From Sciurus carolinensis (lineage: Eukaryota; Chordata; Mammalia; Rodentia; Sciuridae), in assembly GCF_902686445.1 (NCBI RefSeq), contig NC_062224.1, positions 22,547,123 to 22,611,122 of the forward strand: a stretch of 64,000 nucleotides of DNA, in the 5' to 3' direction. A program made the position numbers and the translations under genes. The notes beneath the pieces are model-generated. The model saw nothing but the letters and a program-made list of their open reading frames with translations, was not told the DNA's origin and did no database searches. Each line of letters starts with the position of its first letter. Within the stretch, counting starts at the first letter, position 1. Positions 43,816 through 53,787 of this stretch are shown here, one piece after another.

Positions 43816-44150
43816 ACTCTGTAACTGACTGTTCATGCTCTTGTTGCACTCAGAACAAAATACCCCAAAGTGTGGAGAGCAGTGATTTGAATCATGGTCT
43901 CTGACTGCCTTGTGGCTGCATTTGCATTTGAAACTTTCTGTGCAAAGGTGCAGGTCAAGATAACCCAGTTGCTATGGTGATACCCAGCCTGAGGAGGCTC
44001 TGTACAAAGGTACAGAGCTATATCAGCCTGGACCTTGAGCTCAGGTACCAACTCCCGGTCATGGAGAATTCTGGGCATAACTAGATAACCTGAATGTCTC
44101 ACAAGTTTCACTGCGACCTTCAAGTCTGTCTGTTTTACTGAAACTTTCTC
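43816..44150 (-). mobile_element. unidentified retroelement-like unit with a 96-codon frame
   Basis: The minus strand reads tgtgagaaagtttcag... and the region abuts an old L1 at one end and an L1 3' UTR at the other. A 96-codon frame (43833-44123) shows no domain I recognise, no signal peptide and no transmembrane segment. It may be an LTR or other repeat; the function is unknown and it is not called as a gene. Confidence 0.3.
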
Positions 44151-44184
44151 ACAACATTTTGATGATAAAACCTACATAATAAAT

Positions 44185-44450
44185 GTACTCTACATAATGG
44201 GGGGAGGGTGACAGGGGGAAGAGAAGAATGGAGGAGCTTTGGATGGTGTAGAGGAAAGTGGGGTGGGAGGGGGTGGGGGAAGGAAAGATAGTAGACTGAG
44301 ACAGTATTGCCCTATGTACATGTATGACTACGTGAATGGTGTGAATCTACATTGCGTACAACCATAGAAATGAAAAGTTGTACCCTATTTGTGTACAATG
44401 AATCAAAATGCAGTCTGTAAAAATAAAAAAAATTAAAAATTAAAAAAAAT
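44185..44450 (+). mobile_element. LINE-1 3' UTR fragment, young subfamily
   Basis: ctacataatggggggagggtg, 'ggggtgggagggggtggggg', 'tatgtacatgtatgactac', 'ccctatttgtgtacaatgaatc' and an A-rich end match the 3' UTRs at about 18030-18278 and 27750-27965. No ORF2 codons are left. Confidence 0.8.
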
Positions 44451-44525
44451 TCTTTCCAGACAACTGAAAACCATCATTCTACTCAAATCTCAACTTGATT
44501 TTGTCTTTCTTACGATGAAAATATC

Positions 44526-44640
44526 ATATATATATATATATATATATTTTTTTTTTTTTTCTTTCTCTTTTTCTCTTTTGGTGGTGCTAGGGATTGAACC
44601 CAGGACTTCATGCATGCAAAGCAATATATTCCCAGGCCCC
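44526..44640 (-). mobile_element. ID SINE, decayed, next to (TA)n
   Basis: (ta)n at 44526-44547, T/CT-rich tail, then ggtgctagggattgaacccag and 'ttcatgcatgcaaagc'. The A-box end is damaged (attcccaggcccc). Confidence 0.8.
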
Positions 44641-44749
44641 AAATGAATAAATATTTTTAATAAAGCAAAATAAATAAACAAAAATAAAATAAACAGGCTG
44701 AACTAGCTCTGGGTCATTGTTCCTCCAGCAGAAGACAGTGTCCCAACTG

Positions 44750-45390
44750 GTCCCAGTTTTCTCTCTATGTGTTTGTCTTTTCTCAGTCCCCCATCGCAGG
44801 TTTTCTGAATTAATAGCTGCAGCAGAGAGGAAGCAGCACCAAAGTCTGGTGCCTTGGTGCGCTGACTGCTTTGAACTGAAAGACCTTAGAAGGACCTCAT
44901 AAACAATGTCTCTCTGACCTTCTCCTGCCTCTCCTTTTCACCCCCAAGGCAGGTCATTCAGATTAGAATTCTCCCTAAAGCAAGCCATAAAACCTAGGGA
45001 GGTCACTGTTGACCTCCTCCTCCCTGCCTCCTTCAGAGTCCTTGTGTGACAGGTGTCCTGCTCCATACCCCAGGGAAAGGAATGTCTTACAGGGACACAG
45101 AAAGGAATCTGAACAAACGGGCCTTGTGGAGTCCCTAGCCCCTCCTCAGCTTGTTACTATTACGTCATACCCCTTCTGTCCAATCATGTTTCTCCACCAT
45201 CACCCACTAGACTTAGCATAAAAATAGTTTTCCTTGAGTCTGGGTCTTCATTTCTGTAAGCTCCCGTGTCACATAAAGCTTCATTGAATAACTTTGTTAA
45301 ACTTTTCTCTTGTTTATCTTTTTTTGTTCTAGGCTACCAGCTACAACCCTTGTGCTAGGTGAGGAAAGGGCGTTATAATCCTTTTCTCCT
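44750..45390 (+). mobile_element. ERV1-type LTR, sense
   Basis: 'cataaaacctagggaggtcac', 'gtgtgacaggtgtcctgc', 'tgaacaaacgggccttgtgg', 'attacgtcataccccttc', 'aatcatgtttctccacc', 'agcataaaaatag', a polyA region (acataaagcttcattgaat) and 'acaacccttgtgctagg' follow the U3-R-U5 layout of a gamma-type LTR I recall. The 5' edge is uncertain. The open frame at 45009-45221 is unsupported. Confidence 0.6.
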
Positions 45391-47080
45391 CTATGTTCTT
45401 TTGAGAGTATTTTTGGAAATGATTCCCCCTCTTCCTCAGGAAGCTGATGTGACCAAGGCCTAGGAATGATCCAGGAGGGGATGCAGAGACATGGAGTTGG
45501 TACCACTGGGTTGAGCCAGTCTTTGGGAGAACTTTTCATCTCATGGACTCCCAGGTTCATGAGCCAGGTTCACATTTTCTTACTGTTTGTGATGTTCAGT
45601 TTCCTACTACTGGAGGTACCCTGAGTAATAAAGGCACCAAATGAAGCCTGAGGAAGAAGAAGCCTTGACTCTTTCCTTCTCTCCAAACCCAACCGTGGAG
45701 TTTAAGAACTAATCTTCAATGGTATCAATACCTTGGACTTGATCCTACATGAAGAGAGTCATGATCTGTATCAACTCAGCAACTGGGAGGCAGACAGAAG
45801 ATGACCTGCCAGAGGTGGTTGCTTATAGAAGTTACACCTGCATTGCTAATTAAATGTTAGTTTCATCAACTTTTGTCTCTGCTTTCATTTTTTTTTTTCT
45901 GAGATAGAATCTATACGTTCATGGTCTTTGGGCAGATCAATAGGGCGAAGCCTGAATAGATAAGTGACCTCCCTTGTCAGGAAATCATTTTGACTCAATA
46001 GATTTCTTAATCGAGAACGGCATTCTGGAAAAACTCCACTTCCTCTCCTTTGGCACAAAGGAGGTATTCAGCTGTTTTGTTTTTAGAAACCTTGAGGTAT
46101 ATCAGTTACCCAGGTGTCCCGAATGTGGCTTGGCTGGTTTGTGTGACGTTACTGAATGAATTATGAAAGGAAGAAAGAATGAAAGAGAGAAAGAAAAAAA
46201 ATATATGCCAGGCGTGGACATAGAAGTGATTCTAGTAAAGAGATCCAAAGCACCCGTGGGTGAATTTCATTCTTGTTTAGAAACTTTAGTGATAGTAGAG
46301 GCCACTCAACACCTACTTCATTTTTTTTTTTTTTTCTTAAAAGAAATTCTCTTGCTTAAACAACCAAGATACCTAAGCATTCTCACCAACCCTCAGTCCT
46401 GTGGGTCTCTCCCAACCCGTTTTCTCACAAGGATTTAGTAACAAGGGCTACATATCAGATTCTCAAGACTTTCCTCTTAGATGATATTGAGCCAGATTGA
46501 GTAAGGTCTTAGCTACCACCTGGACGTTGTGGAAAATCCCAGGGAAGTGTGTGGATCCTTCGGGGATGATGTCACTCAGTGGGTCTGACACACACACACG
46601 CAAGTCCATTTCCTATGCAAAGTCTTCACTAGCAAGCACAGATCTGGGGACACTGGACGTATTCATTTACTGATACACTGATTCATGAGTGAATCGGAGG
46701 TGTCATTCAGATGGCAATGTTAGGTGCGCTGGCCAGTGCTGCCCCCCACCATTCTGTTGACATCTTAGACCAGGAGCTTCCTCGGTCACCCCCAACCAGC
46801 CAAAGACAGTGCAGGGGCAGGGGGGGTGCTTCAGCACCAACTGACCTCTGTGGCCCTGAGATCAGAGTGGTCATCGCTCTGTGGTGGGGCATGACCTCCC
46901 AGGATTTTGTGCTGCCTTTCTCGAGGTCTGGGCTTGTAAGAAGTTTAATAAGTGCTGGCTGTGGAATTTTATCTGCTCATATCCTTTTAATTAAACCATG
47001 AATCAATAGGAAACCATTTGTTATATTACGTACAGATCTTCTGTTAGACTTCATCATACTCAGCTGTTAGAAATTCCCTT
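45391..47080. other. unassigned sequence
   Basis: T runs at 45889-45898 and 46321-46335. Frames up to 96 codons (46711-47001 +, 46163-46438 +) lack motifs. No repeat assigned. Confidence 0.35.
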
Positions 47081-47084
47081 TCCA

Positions 47085-47304
47085 GGCCAGGCATGGTGGC
47101 GCACGCCTGTAAACCTAGAGGCTCGGGAGGTGGAGGCAGGAGAATCGCAGGTTCAAAGCCAGCCTCGGCAACTTAGTGAGGACCTAAAGAACTAAGTGAG
47201 ACACTGTCTCTAAATAAAATATAATAAGGGATGTATGGCTCAGTGGTGCAGTGCCCCTGGTTCAATCCCCGATACCAAAAAAGAAAAAAGAAAAAAAAAG
47301 AAAG
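47085..47304 (+). mobile_element. B1-dID SINE
   Basis: B1 half (ccaggcatggtggcgcacgcc, 'gtggaggcaggagaatcgc'), linker (tctctaaataaaatataat), a shortened ID half (gggatgtatggctcagtgg) and an A-rich tail. The flanks aaattccctt and aatttccca suggest a target-site pair. Confidence 0.92.
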
Positions 47305-47370
47305 GAATTTCCCACAACACTGGCAGAAACAGCAGCGATTGGCCCACATTCTCCTCCCCCTTCCTGCTTT

Positions 47371-47506
47371 ATTCTTCTTATGCCACTTATCACCACCCGA
47401 CATATTATATCTTCTTTTCTTGTTTTGTGGTTTGCAGCACTGAGGAATAAACCCAGGCGTGCTCTATCACTGAGCCATATCCCCAGCCCCTTTAAATTTT
47501 TTATTT
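47371..47506. repeat. 136-bp dispersed duplication, copy 1
   Basis: Starts attcttcttatgccacttat and ends at tttaaattttttattt. It matches 49941-50075 with about nine substitutions and one gap. It spans about 55 bp of non-SINE flank plus the ID half of the antisense SINE at 47421-47614, so the match is not simply a shared SINE. Confidence 0.9.
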
Positions 47507-47614
47507 TGAAACAGTGTCTTGCTAAGTTGTTGAGGTTGGCCTTGAACTTGTGATCCTCCTGCCTCCATCCTTCCGAGGAGCTAGGATTATAGGTGTATGC
47601 CACCAGGACCAGTT
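47421..47614 (-). mobile_element. B1-dID SINE
   Basis: Antisense dimer: ID half (cagcactgaggaataaaccc...gagccatatccccagcccc), linker (tttaaattttttattttg), B1 half (aaacagtgtcttgctaag...'gatcctcctgcctcc'). It forms an inverted pair with the sense copy at 47085-47304, about 120 bp away. Confidence 0.92.
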
Positions 47615-47844
47615 TATTTTTGTTTCTTGTTTATCTCATGTGTGAACATATGCACACACATGAATATATGTTACAAGAATGAAGGGAATTATTTCATCTA
47701 TTTCTTATTCCAAATGCCCGGAAAATTAACTTGCAAATAGTACATGAGCAATAAAAATTTTATAAATTTAATAATCCAACAAATCTGCCCTTTTATGCAC
47801 AGATTCACCCACTTAAAATAATGTGCATACAGATTAAGAGTACG

Positions 47845-48090
47845 GTGTCTGACTACAGATTGATTGGATTCCGGTTCTTCAAGCTGTGTGATCTTGGATA
47901 GCCATATAACTTCTCTGTGCCCTGGTTCTGTCATCCGTATAATGGGAAAAAATTCTTTTAAATCTCTTAAGGTTATTAGGAATATTAAATAAAATATTCT
48001 ACATAAAGTCCTGGAAACAAAGACCTGGAACGTACATAGCACAAAAGTGCAGTGCCTATAAAATCACATGTGCTCAGTAAATGTTAAGAG
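47845..48090 (+). mobile_element. MIR SINE, near full length
   Basis: 'gtacggtgtctgactacag', 'agctgtgtgatcttggatagcc', 'aacttctctgtgccctgg', 'atcttataatggg'-like region (here ccgtataatggg), 'gttattaggaatattaaat', 'gtgctcagtaaatgttaag'. Confidence 0.82.
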
Positions 48091-48115
48091 GTATTACTCA
48101 TTCATTCAACAAATC

Positions 48116-49382
48116 CTTTTTTATTTTATTTTATTTTTTATTAATTTATTTTTATTGTAAACAAATGGGATACATGTTGTTTCTATTTGTACATGAAGTA
48201 AAGGCATACCATTTGTGTAATCATACATTTACGTAGGGTAATGGTGTTTGATTCATTCCGTTATTTTTTCCTTCCCCCCGCCCCTCCCACCCCTCTTTTC
48301 CCTCTATAGAGTCCCTCCTTCCTCCATTCTTGCCCCCCTCCCACCCCCCATTATGTGTCATCATCCCCTTATCAGTGAGATCATTCGTCCTTTGGTTTTT
48401 TGAGATTGGCTTATCTCACTTAGCATGATATTCTCCAATTTCATCCATTTGCCTGCAAATGCCATAACTTTATTATTCTTTATAGCTGAGTAATATTCCA
48501 TTGTATATATATGCCACGGTTTCTTTATCCATTCATCAACTGAAGGGCATCTAGGTTGGTTCCACAGTCTGGCTATTGTGAATTGAGCAGCTATGAACAT
48601 TGATGTGGCTGTATCTCTGTAGTATGCTGATTTTAAGTCCTTTGGGTATAGGCCAAGGAGTGGGATAGCTGGGTCAAATGGTAGGTCCATTCCAAGTTTT
48701 CTAAGGAATCTCCACACTGCTTTCCAGAGTGGCTGCACTAATTTGCATCCCCACCAGCAATGTATGAGTGTACCTTTCTCCCCACATCCTCTCCAACACC
48801 TGTTGTTGCTTGTGTTCTTGATAATCGCCATTCTAATTGGGGTGAGATGGAATCTTAGGGTGGTTTTGATTTGCATTTCTCTTATTACTAGAGATGTTGA
48901 ACATTTTTCCATATGTGTGTTGATTGCTTGTACATCTTCTGTGAAGTGTCTATTCATTTCCTTAGCCCATTTGTTGATTGGATTATTTGTATTCTTGGTG
49001 TAGAGTTTTTTGAGTTCTTTATATATTCTGGAAATTAATGCTGTATCTGAAGTATGAGTGGCAAAGATATTCTCCCACTCTGTAGGCTCTCTCTTCACAT
49101 TGCTGATAGTTTCCTTTGCTGAGAGAAAGCTTTTTAGTTTGAATCTATCCCAGTTATTGATTCTTGCTTTTATTTCTTGTGCTATGGGAGTTATGTTAAG
49201 GAAGTCTGACCCTAAGCCGACATGTTGAAGATTTGGACCTACTTTTTCTTCTATAAGATGAAGGGTCTCTGGTCTGATTCCGAGGCCCTTGATCCATTTT
49301 GAGTTGAGTTTTGTGCAGGATGAGAGATAAGGGTTTAGTTTCATTCAGCTGCATATGGATTTCCAGTTTTCCCAGCACTATT
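48116..49382 (-). mobile_element. 5'-truncated young LINE-1, best-preserved copy
   Basis: T/A-rich tail at 48116-48160, 3' UTR to 48360, then the ORF2 C-terminal third. The target-site duplication ttcaacaaatc lies at 48105-48115 and 49383-49393. It interrupts an older repeat that resumes as 'ccaggtactaagctaggtgc'. Confidence 0.95.
48361..49382 (-). pseudogene. LINE-1 ORF2 C-terminal third, one premature stop
   Basis: Codes for the C-terminal part of L1 ORF2p, the endonuclease/reverse transcriptase that mobilises L1 and SINEs. The frame is open for 327 codons from an internal Met at 49344 to the native end GRMISLIRG and TGA at 48361. A cysteine-rich motif CX3CX7HX4C is seen at residues 183, 187, 195 and 200, followed by [18 protein letters not shown] and YTMEYYSAIKNNKVMAF. 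Immediately upstream the frame continues to the truncation point (CWENWKSICS), but a TGA at 49345-49347 interrupts it; human L1 has a basic residue there. The endonuclease and polymerase domains are absent because the element is 5'-truncated. With 327 open codons and an exact target duplication it is the youngest-looking L1 here. It is non-functional. Confidence 0.93.
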
Positions 49383-49621
49383 TTCAACAAATCTTTATTG
49401 TTTCACTTTTGACCAGGTACTAAGCTAGGTGCTGGGAACATAAGGTGAACAAAATCCAAAAGGGATCCTGTTCTAACAGGGCGTATAATACACTGGAAGA
49501 GAGAGTTCTCAGTTCAAATGGGCTGAACTGTGTCTCCTTGCTAATTATTAGGCAGAAGCCTTATCTCCCAATGTGACTATATTTGAAGAAAGGGTCTTTG
49601 GGGAGGTAATCAAGGTTTGTT

Positions 49622-49752
49622 TGTTTTTTTAATTTCTTTTTCTTTTTTTTAGTTGTCAATGGACCTTTATTTTATTTATTTATCTACAATGTAGTGCTGA
49701 GAATTGAACCCAGTGCTTCACATATGCCAGGCCACGGAGACACAACCCCAAG
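49622..49752 (-). mobile_element. ID-type SINE with an extra 3' extension
   Basis: The antisense ID half (gtgctgagaattgaacccag...'ggccacggagacacaacccc') is followed on its 3' side by a (aaat)n stretch and 'aaaggtccattgacaactaa' before the A tail. That extension is absent from the ordinary IDs in this window, so this is a distinct subfamily. The flanks ggtaatcaaggttt and ggtaattaagattt are a target-site pair. Confidence 0.82.
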
Positions 49753-49773
49753 TCAGGTAATTAAGATTTAATG

Positions 49774-49858
49774 GGGCTGGGGAGATAGCTCAGTCGGTAG
49801 AGTGCTTGCCTTGTAAGCACAAAGCCCTGAGTTCGATCCCAGCACCCAAAAAAAAAAA
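49774..49858 (+). mobile_element. ID SINE with exact target-site duplication
   Basis: Near-consensus head (ggggctggggagatagctc), intact B box (gagttcgatccc) and poly-A. aagatttaatg lies at 49763-49773 and 49859-49869. Inserted into the MLT1. Confidence 0.95.
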
Positions 49859-49923
49859 AAGATTTAATGAGCTGAGGCAGAGGATAGGACTGGGGCTCTT
49901 AGAAGAGGAAGAGACGCCAGAGA

Positions 49924-49940
49924 CCTGTGTGTGTGTGTGT
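49924..49940. repeat. short (TG)n at a duplication junction
   Basis: Eight to nine tg units directly next to the edge of the 135-bp copy at 49941. On the minus strand it could be the decayed tail of an inserted element. Confidence 0.8.
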
Positions 49941-50075
49941 ATTCTTCTTATGCCACTTATTGCCACCTGACATATTATATATTCTTTTCTTGTTTTGTGG
50001 TTTAAAGTACTGGGGAATAAACCCGGGGTGCTCTATCACTGAGCCATATCCCCAGCCCCTTTAAATTTTTTATTT
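49941..50075. repeat. 136-bp dispersed duplication, copy 2
   Basis: Second copy of 47371-47506, in the same orientation and inserted between two MLT1 segments (gacgccagagacc / aaaggccatgtg). It holds the ID half of an antisense SINE (from about 50003) plus the same non-SINE flank. Confidence 0.9.
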
Positions 50076-50265
50076 AAAGGCCATGTGAAGACACGTTGAG
50101 AAGGGCAGTTATCTACAAACCAGGACGAGAGACCTCATCAAACACCAATGCTATAGCATTTTGATCTTAGATGGCTAATCTCCAGAACTATGGGAAAATA
50201 AATTTCTGTTGTTAGCAGCATCTCATCTATGGTATTTTGCTCTGACAGCCTGAGCAGACTCATAG

Positions 50266-51081
50266 TCCAGCTAGCCACACAAAGATAAAACTAAAATTGC
50301 CTTAAATGTTAAGAAGAAGAGATAGAGCAAGAGTACATATATAGGGGGCATTTGATCCAGTGAGAGAAGGGAGGGAAGAACTTCTGGGAGAAATGAATGG
50401 GGTGCAAGCAGTAGGGTGAAGATGGGATGGTGAGGGGGCTTAGAGAGGGAACAGCATGTGCAAAGACCCTGCGGTAGGAAGGAGCGTGGTTTGTTGGAGA
50501 AAACAGCAGGGAGCAGTATGGTTGGAGTGCAGTGTGTGTAGGGGAGGTGATGCTGGTGAAGCTGGCCTGACTTCTCCGGGCTGGGTAGGACGAGGTTTTC
50601 ACTGTTCACCTGGGAGCCATGTACGCACTAACTTGGAGATGGATAAGTCTAGAAGCAGAGACCACTTAGCAAGCAGCTGGAATGACCCAGGTCAGTAGCT
50701 GGCACTGAGCTAAGTAGAGCTAAAAGGCATGGACAGCTGAGTGATGGTTTGGAAAGGGCAGGTGGGGGAGAAGCAGGGATCAAGATGACCTCCAGATGTC
50801 CCCTGGCGGAGCTGAAGCTGGGGAATCGAGAGCGACGTGGGGAGGACCATACAATGAGGAGTCCATCACAATTTGCGCATGTTCAGTTCGGGCGCTTCAG
50901 ATTCATTTCAACAGACTCTGGTGGGCGGGTCTAGGGACGAGTCTAGACGCAGAGGGAGGAAGGGAAACCCCGCGCAGAGGGCTCTGGCTTCCCATTTCAG
51001 GGCCCCTTTACACTTAAAAATTACCGAGGAGCCCGAAGAACTTTCGCTTATGTGAGTTTATACATCTATATTTACTGTATT
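50266..51081. other. unassigned sequence with mild CpG enrichment at 50780-51020
   Basis: A stretch with 'gaacagcatgtgcaaagacc' (about 50449) recalls an ancient LINE-derived repeat. CpGs are relatively frequent at about 50780-51020 (agagcgacgtgg, tcgggcgcttc, ccccgcgcag), but I cannot show a CpG island or promoter. The many overlapping short frames have no support. Confidence 0.35.
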
Positions 51082-51091
51082 AGAAATTAAA

Positions 51092-51286
51092 CCCAGCCCG
51101 GTACAGCGGGGCACACCCGAACGACTCCCAGCGCCTCTGGAAGCTGAGGCAGGAGGATCCCAGGTTCAAGACCCGCCTTCACAATTTAGCAAGAACCTGT
51201 CACAACATTTTAAAAAAGGACAAGGGACACAACTCAGTGGTATAGTGCCCCTGGGTTCAATCTTCAGTACCAAATGAAAAAAAAGA
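51092..51286 (+). mobile_element. B1-dID SINE with exact target-site duplication
   Basis: Diverged, CpG-containing B1 half (gtacagcggggcacacccg), linker (acaacattttaaaaaagg), ID half (gacacaactcagtggtatag) and A tail. agaaattaaa lies at 51082-51091 and 51287-51296. Confidence 0.92.
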
Positions 51287-51296
51287 AGAAATTAAA

Positions 51297-51999
51297 AATT
51301 TAAGAAGATTTGAAATACACATTAACTTTAAATTACAACAAACCTTTGCATGCTCGTGTGAATAAAATAGCTTAATGAAAAATGACGGCCGTTTACCAAA
51401 GGCAAAACATTTTGTGAGAGGAATAGCCAGCATCGATTTACACTTTTATAAATCCCTTTCCCATCTGGCTTAATGGAAGCAACCTGGATTCGCTTCTCCA
51501 CTGCCCGGTTCAGCCTGTCGTGAGACGCTGCTCGGTGCAAACACAGATCTGCCTCATGCAAATGTGGGCTGGAAGAAGGGGCAGCCTCGTAGTTCTCTGG
51601 ATGGAGCTGGAGGATCCCCAGGATTGAGACCCCAACCTGAGGACCCCTGATGCGCCGAGGTGGTAGTGGGGAAGAGAAGGGGGCTGGGGTTCAAGCCCAC
51701 CTGGGACTCAGCATTAATGGTTGGAAGAAGAAGAGATGCGAAGAAGGCAAAGAAGGAAGGCAGAGCAGCCAAGTTTCCAGAACAGAGTGGTCAAAAGTAG
51801 TTCTATAAAGGTCAAGTGAGATGATAACGGAAGTCTTTGAACTCAATTTTTTTTTTCTTATTTTTACAAGAAAAAGATTTGGGCATGCTTAAAGATAGGA
51901 CGAAGCTGAGAGGGAGATAGTACTGTGCAGCTATAGGGGCGTGTGTCACCGAATGCTAGGTGCCTCCTCCTGTCGGCTCCCCTCCTTTTCTGTAGTGTT
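51297..51999. other. unassigned sequence
   Basis: Short minus-strand frames (51328-51561, 51554-51772) without motifs. A T run at 51849-51857. No repeat assigned. Confidence 0.35.
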
Positions 52000-52420
52000 A
52001 TGGCCCCCATCTTTAGGCACATAGTCAACCAGAATAAACCATAGTTACTCTCTAGGAGGTAGGGATGGCTATTAGACTACATTCTAATGAAGTCGAAGTT
52101 ACAGTGGTTTGTACCACCTTCTGGTAGCTCCCTGAAAGACAGCTTTTCTGTCTCTGTCATTTTTTCATGTCTTCCTCTTGCCTCTGACTAGAATGCAGAT
52201 GTGATGACTGGAGAAGTTAAGGACGAGGTGACCACGCCCAAGAGGTGGCAACCCAGAAGGAAGGTGACTCTTGAGGTCTTGGAACCCACTAGCTCTACAC
52301 CGCCAACTTCAACATCAAAAAGAAAGAAACCTGCATTCTGTTCAGACCATAGTTATTTGGATGTCTGCTATTCACAGCCAAACTTAATTCTAATTCATAT
52401 GGCGAGTCTGTGGTTTTGGT
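52000..52420 (+). mobile_element. ancient LTR-like repeat
   Basis: 'gactagaatgcagatgtgatg', 'gactggagaagttaagg', 'gacgaggtgacc', and near the end 'atagttatttggatgtctgc' and 'cagccaaacttaattctaattc' resemble a common ancient repeat ending '...gttattttgggtctctgtta...cagccaaacctaatcctaac'. Possibly the same family as 5190-6010. Confidence 0.45.
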
Positions 52421-53660
52421 GGTGGGAAGCTGAGGGAGTTTCTCTGTGATGGTTTTATTTTCTTTGTGAAGTAGGATATGAGATGGTAGGATAAGAGTGA
52501 AAGATTGGAGGTGGAGGTCAGAGACGTAAGGAGAAGAGAATTGGAAACAGCTGTGCATGTAGGTGACCCAGTAAGAGGGGCTGGCGGTGAGGCCTGTGCT
52601 GAAGTCTCTGGTCTCCAGACCCAGTCTCCATACTGTGCTGCTCAGCTCCGAGAGCTGTCTATGCATTGCCTGCCAGGCTCCCTTCTCTGGAGGGCTCTTA
52701 AGTTTGGTCAGCTGGAGCCCCAGCTGGAGAGTGGAGCTGAGCCGTTTCCCACTTGTCCGTGACTCTGCTTCTCCACGACTCTGCTTCTCCACTGAAGCAA
52801 CAGCCCCCACCCCCAGCTGCATTCTGGAAACGCACATAGCTTTGCCTCTATGGGTCTCAGGTGGGCTCTTGTGGGATCTCCTTTGCCCTGACCACTCCTT
52901 GGTCAATTTTCTCTCTTCAATGCTCCTTCTATTGAGTCACCTATTCCGACTGGGCCCCCACTGGGATGTATGTTTGCAATGTTGTGACTCTTGGGACGCT
53001 AAGGAAACTGGCATTTGCATTCTGATCCATATGACTCTGCCCAATAGCACTAAGTCCAGTTCGAGCTTTTCCTGGTAACACAGGCTGAGACCGAGCTCAG
53101 TGACGGACTGATAGCCACCTTGACAGCCACATGCCAATCTACAAATAAGATAACTGCTGCCTGGGACTTTTCCCTCCAAGGTTGACATGTGGAAGCTGAG
53201 ATAATGCACCTCTGGGACTAAAGTATCAGTGCCTTCAGACTGCCATCTGAGACCCATCTCAGTGTGACTCCACCCACTGAGAGGATTCACTCTGAAAGGA
53301 CATTGGCCCCAGAGGCTCTGCCTGGGTGCTCAGTCCTTTGTTTCACTGCTGATGACTTTATGGCATTTGAACCTGTTGGAGTGTCACCTTGAAGAGATTG
53401 GTCTCCCGGACCATGTAGACAATTTTTTCCCCATATGCACTGGTGTTTTGTTCAATACTAACATTCTGCACTTGAATGATTTTATTTTACTTATTTTTTG
53501 CCTATATTTTCATTTATTTATTTTGTTTGCTTTTTGCTCATTCTGCTTTTTCATATCTTGCCATTGATTGATTGATTCAGAAACCATGTTTTACCTGCCT
53601 TGTCATTTGAAGGGAGAATAAAGAGCCTGCCTCTTTTGCAGGCATTTAATCCTTGAGGTT
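52421..53660. other. unassigned repeat-poor interval
   Basis: Holds the longest non-transposon frames in the window: 203 codons on minus (52295-52906) overlapping 163 codons on plus (52587-53078). Neither has a domain, signal peptide or recognised homologue. The mutual overlap and ordinary composition suggest chance. Confidence 0.35.
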
Positions 53661-53675
53661 AAAATTGTGGACAGG

Positions 53676-53772
53676 GGGGTTGGGGAGATAGCTCAGTCAG
53701 TAGAGTGCTTGCCTTATAAGCACAAGGCCCTGGGTTCGATCCCCAGCACCACCCTCCCCCCAAAAAAAAAAA
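53676..53772 (+). mobile_element. ID SINE with exact 15-bp target-site duplication
   Basis: A and B boxes are intact (tagctcagtcag; gggttcgatcccc, a perfect pol III B box). aaaattgtggacagg lies at 53661-53675 and 53773-53787. With no mismatch in 15 bp it is among the youngest insertions here. Confidence 0.97.
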
Positions 53773-53787
53773 AAAATTGTGGACAGG

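Larger units (their letters stand above)
49515..50265 (+). mobile_element. MLT1-type MaLR LTR carrying several insertions
   Basis: 'gggctgaactgtgtctcc', 'cccaatgtgactatatttgaag', 'gaggtaatcaagg', then after inserts 'gctcttagaagaggaagagacgcc', 'ggccatgtgaagacacg', 'tctccagaactatgggaaaataaatttc', 'ggtattttgctctgac'. Two ID-type SINEs and the 135-bp duplication copy lie inside it. Confidence 0.8.

Noticed and set aside
50780..51020. Possible CpG-island promoter
   Set aside because: The CpG count is only mildly raised over about 240 bp. No TSS motif, exon or conserved frame follows.
52295..53078. 203-codon frame on minus and 163-codon frame on plus, overlapping
   Set aside because: They overlap on opposite strands, part of the region is an ancient repeat, and no domain or homologue is recognised. 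Length alone is not evidence in 64 kb of DNA.
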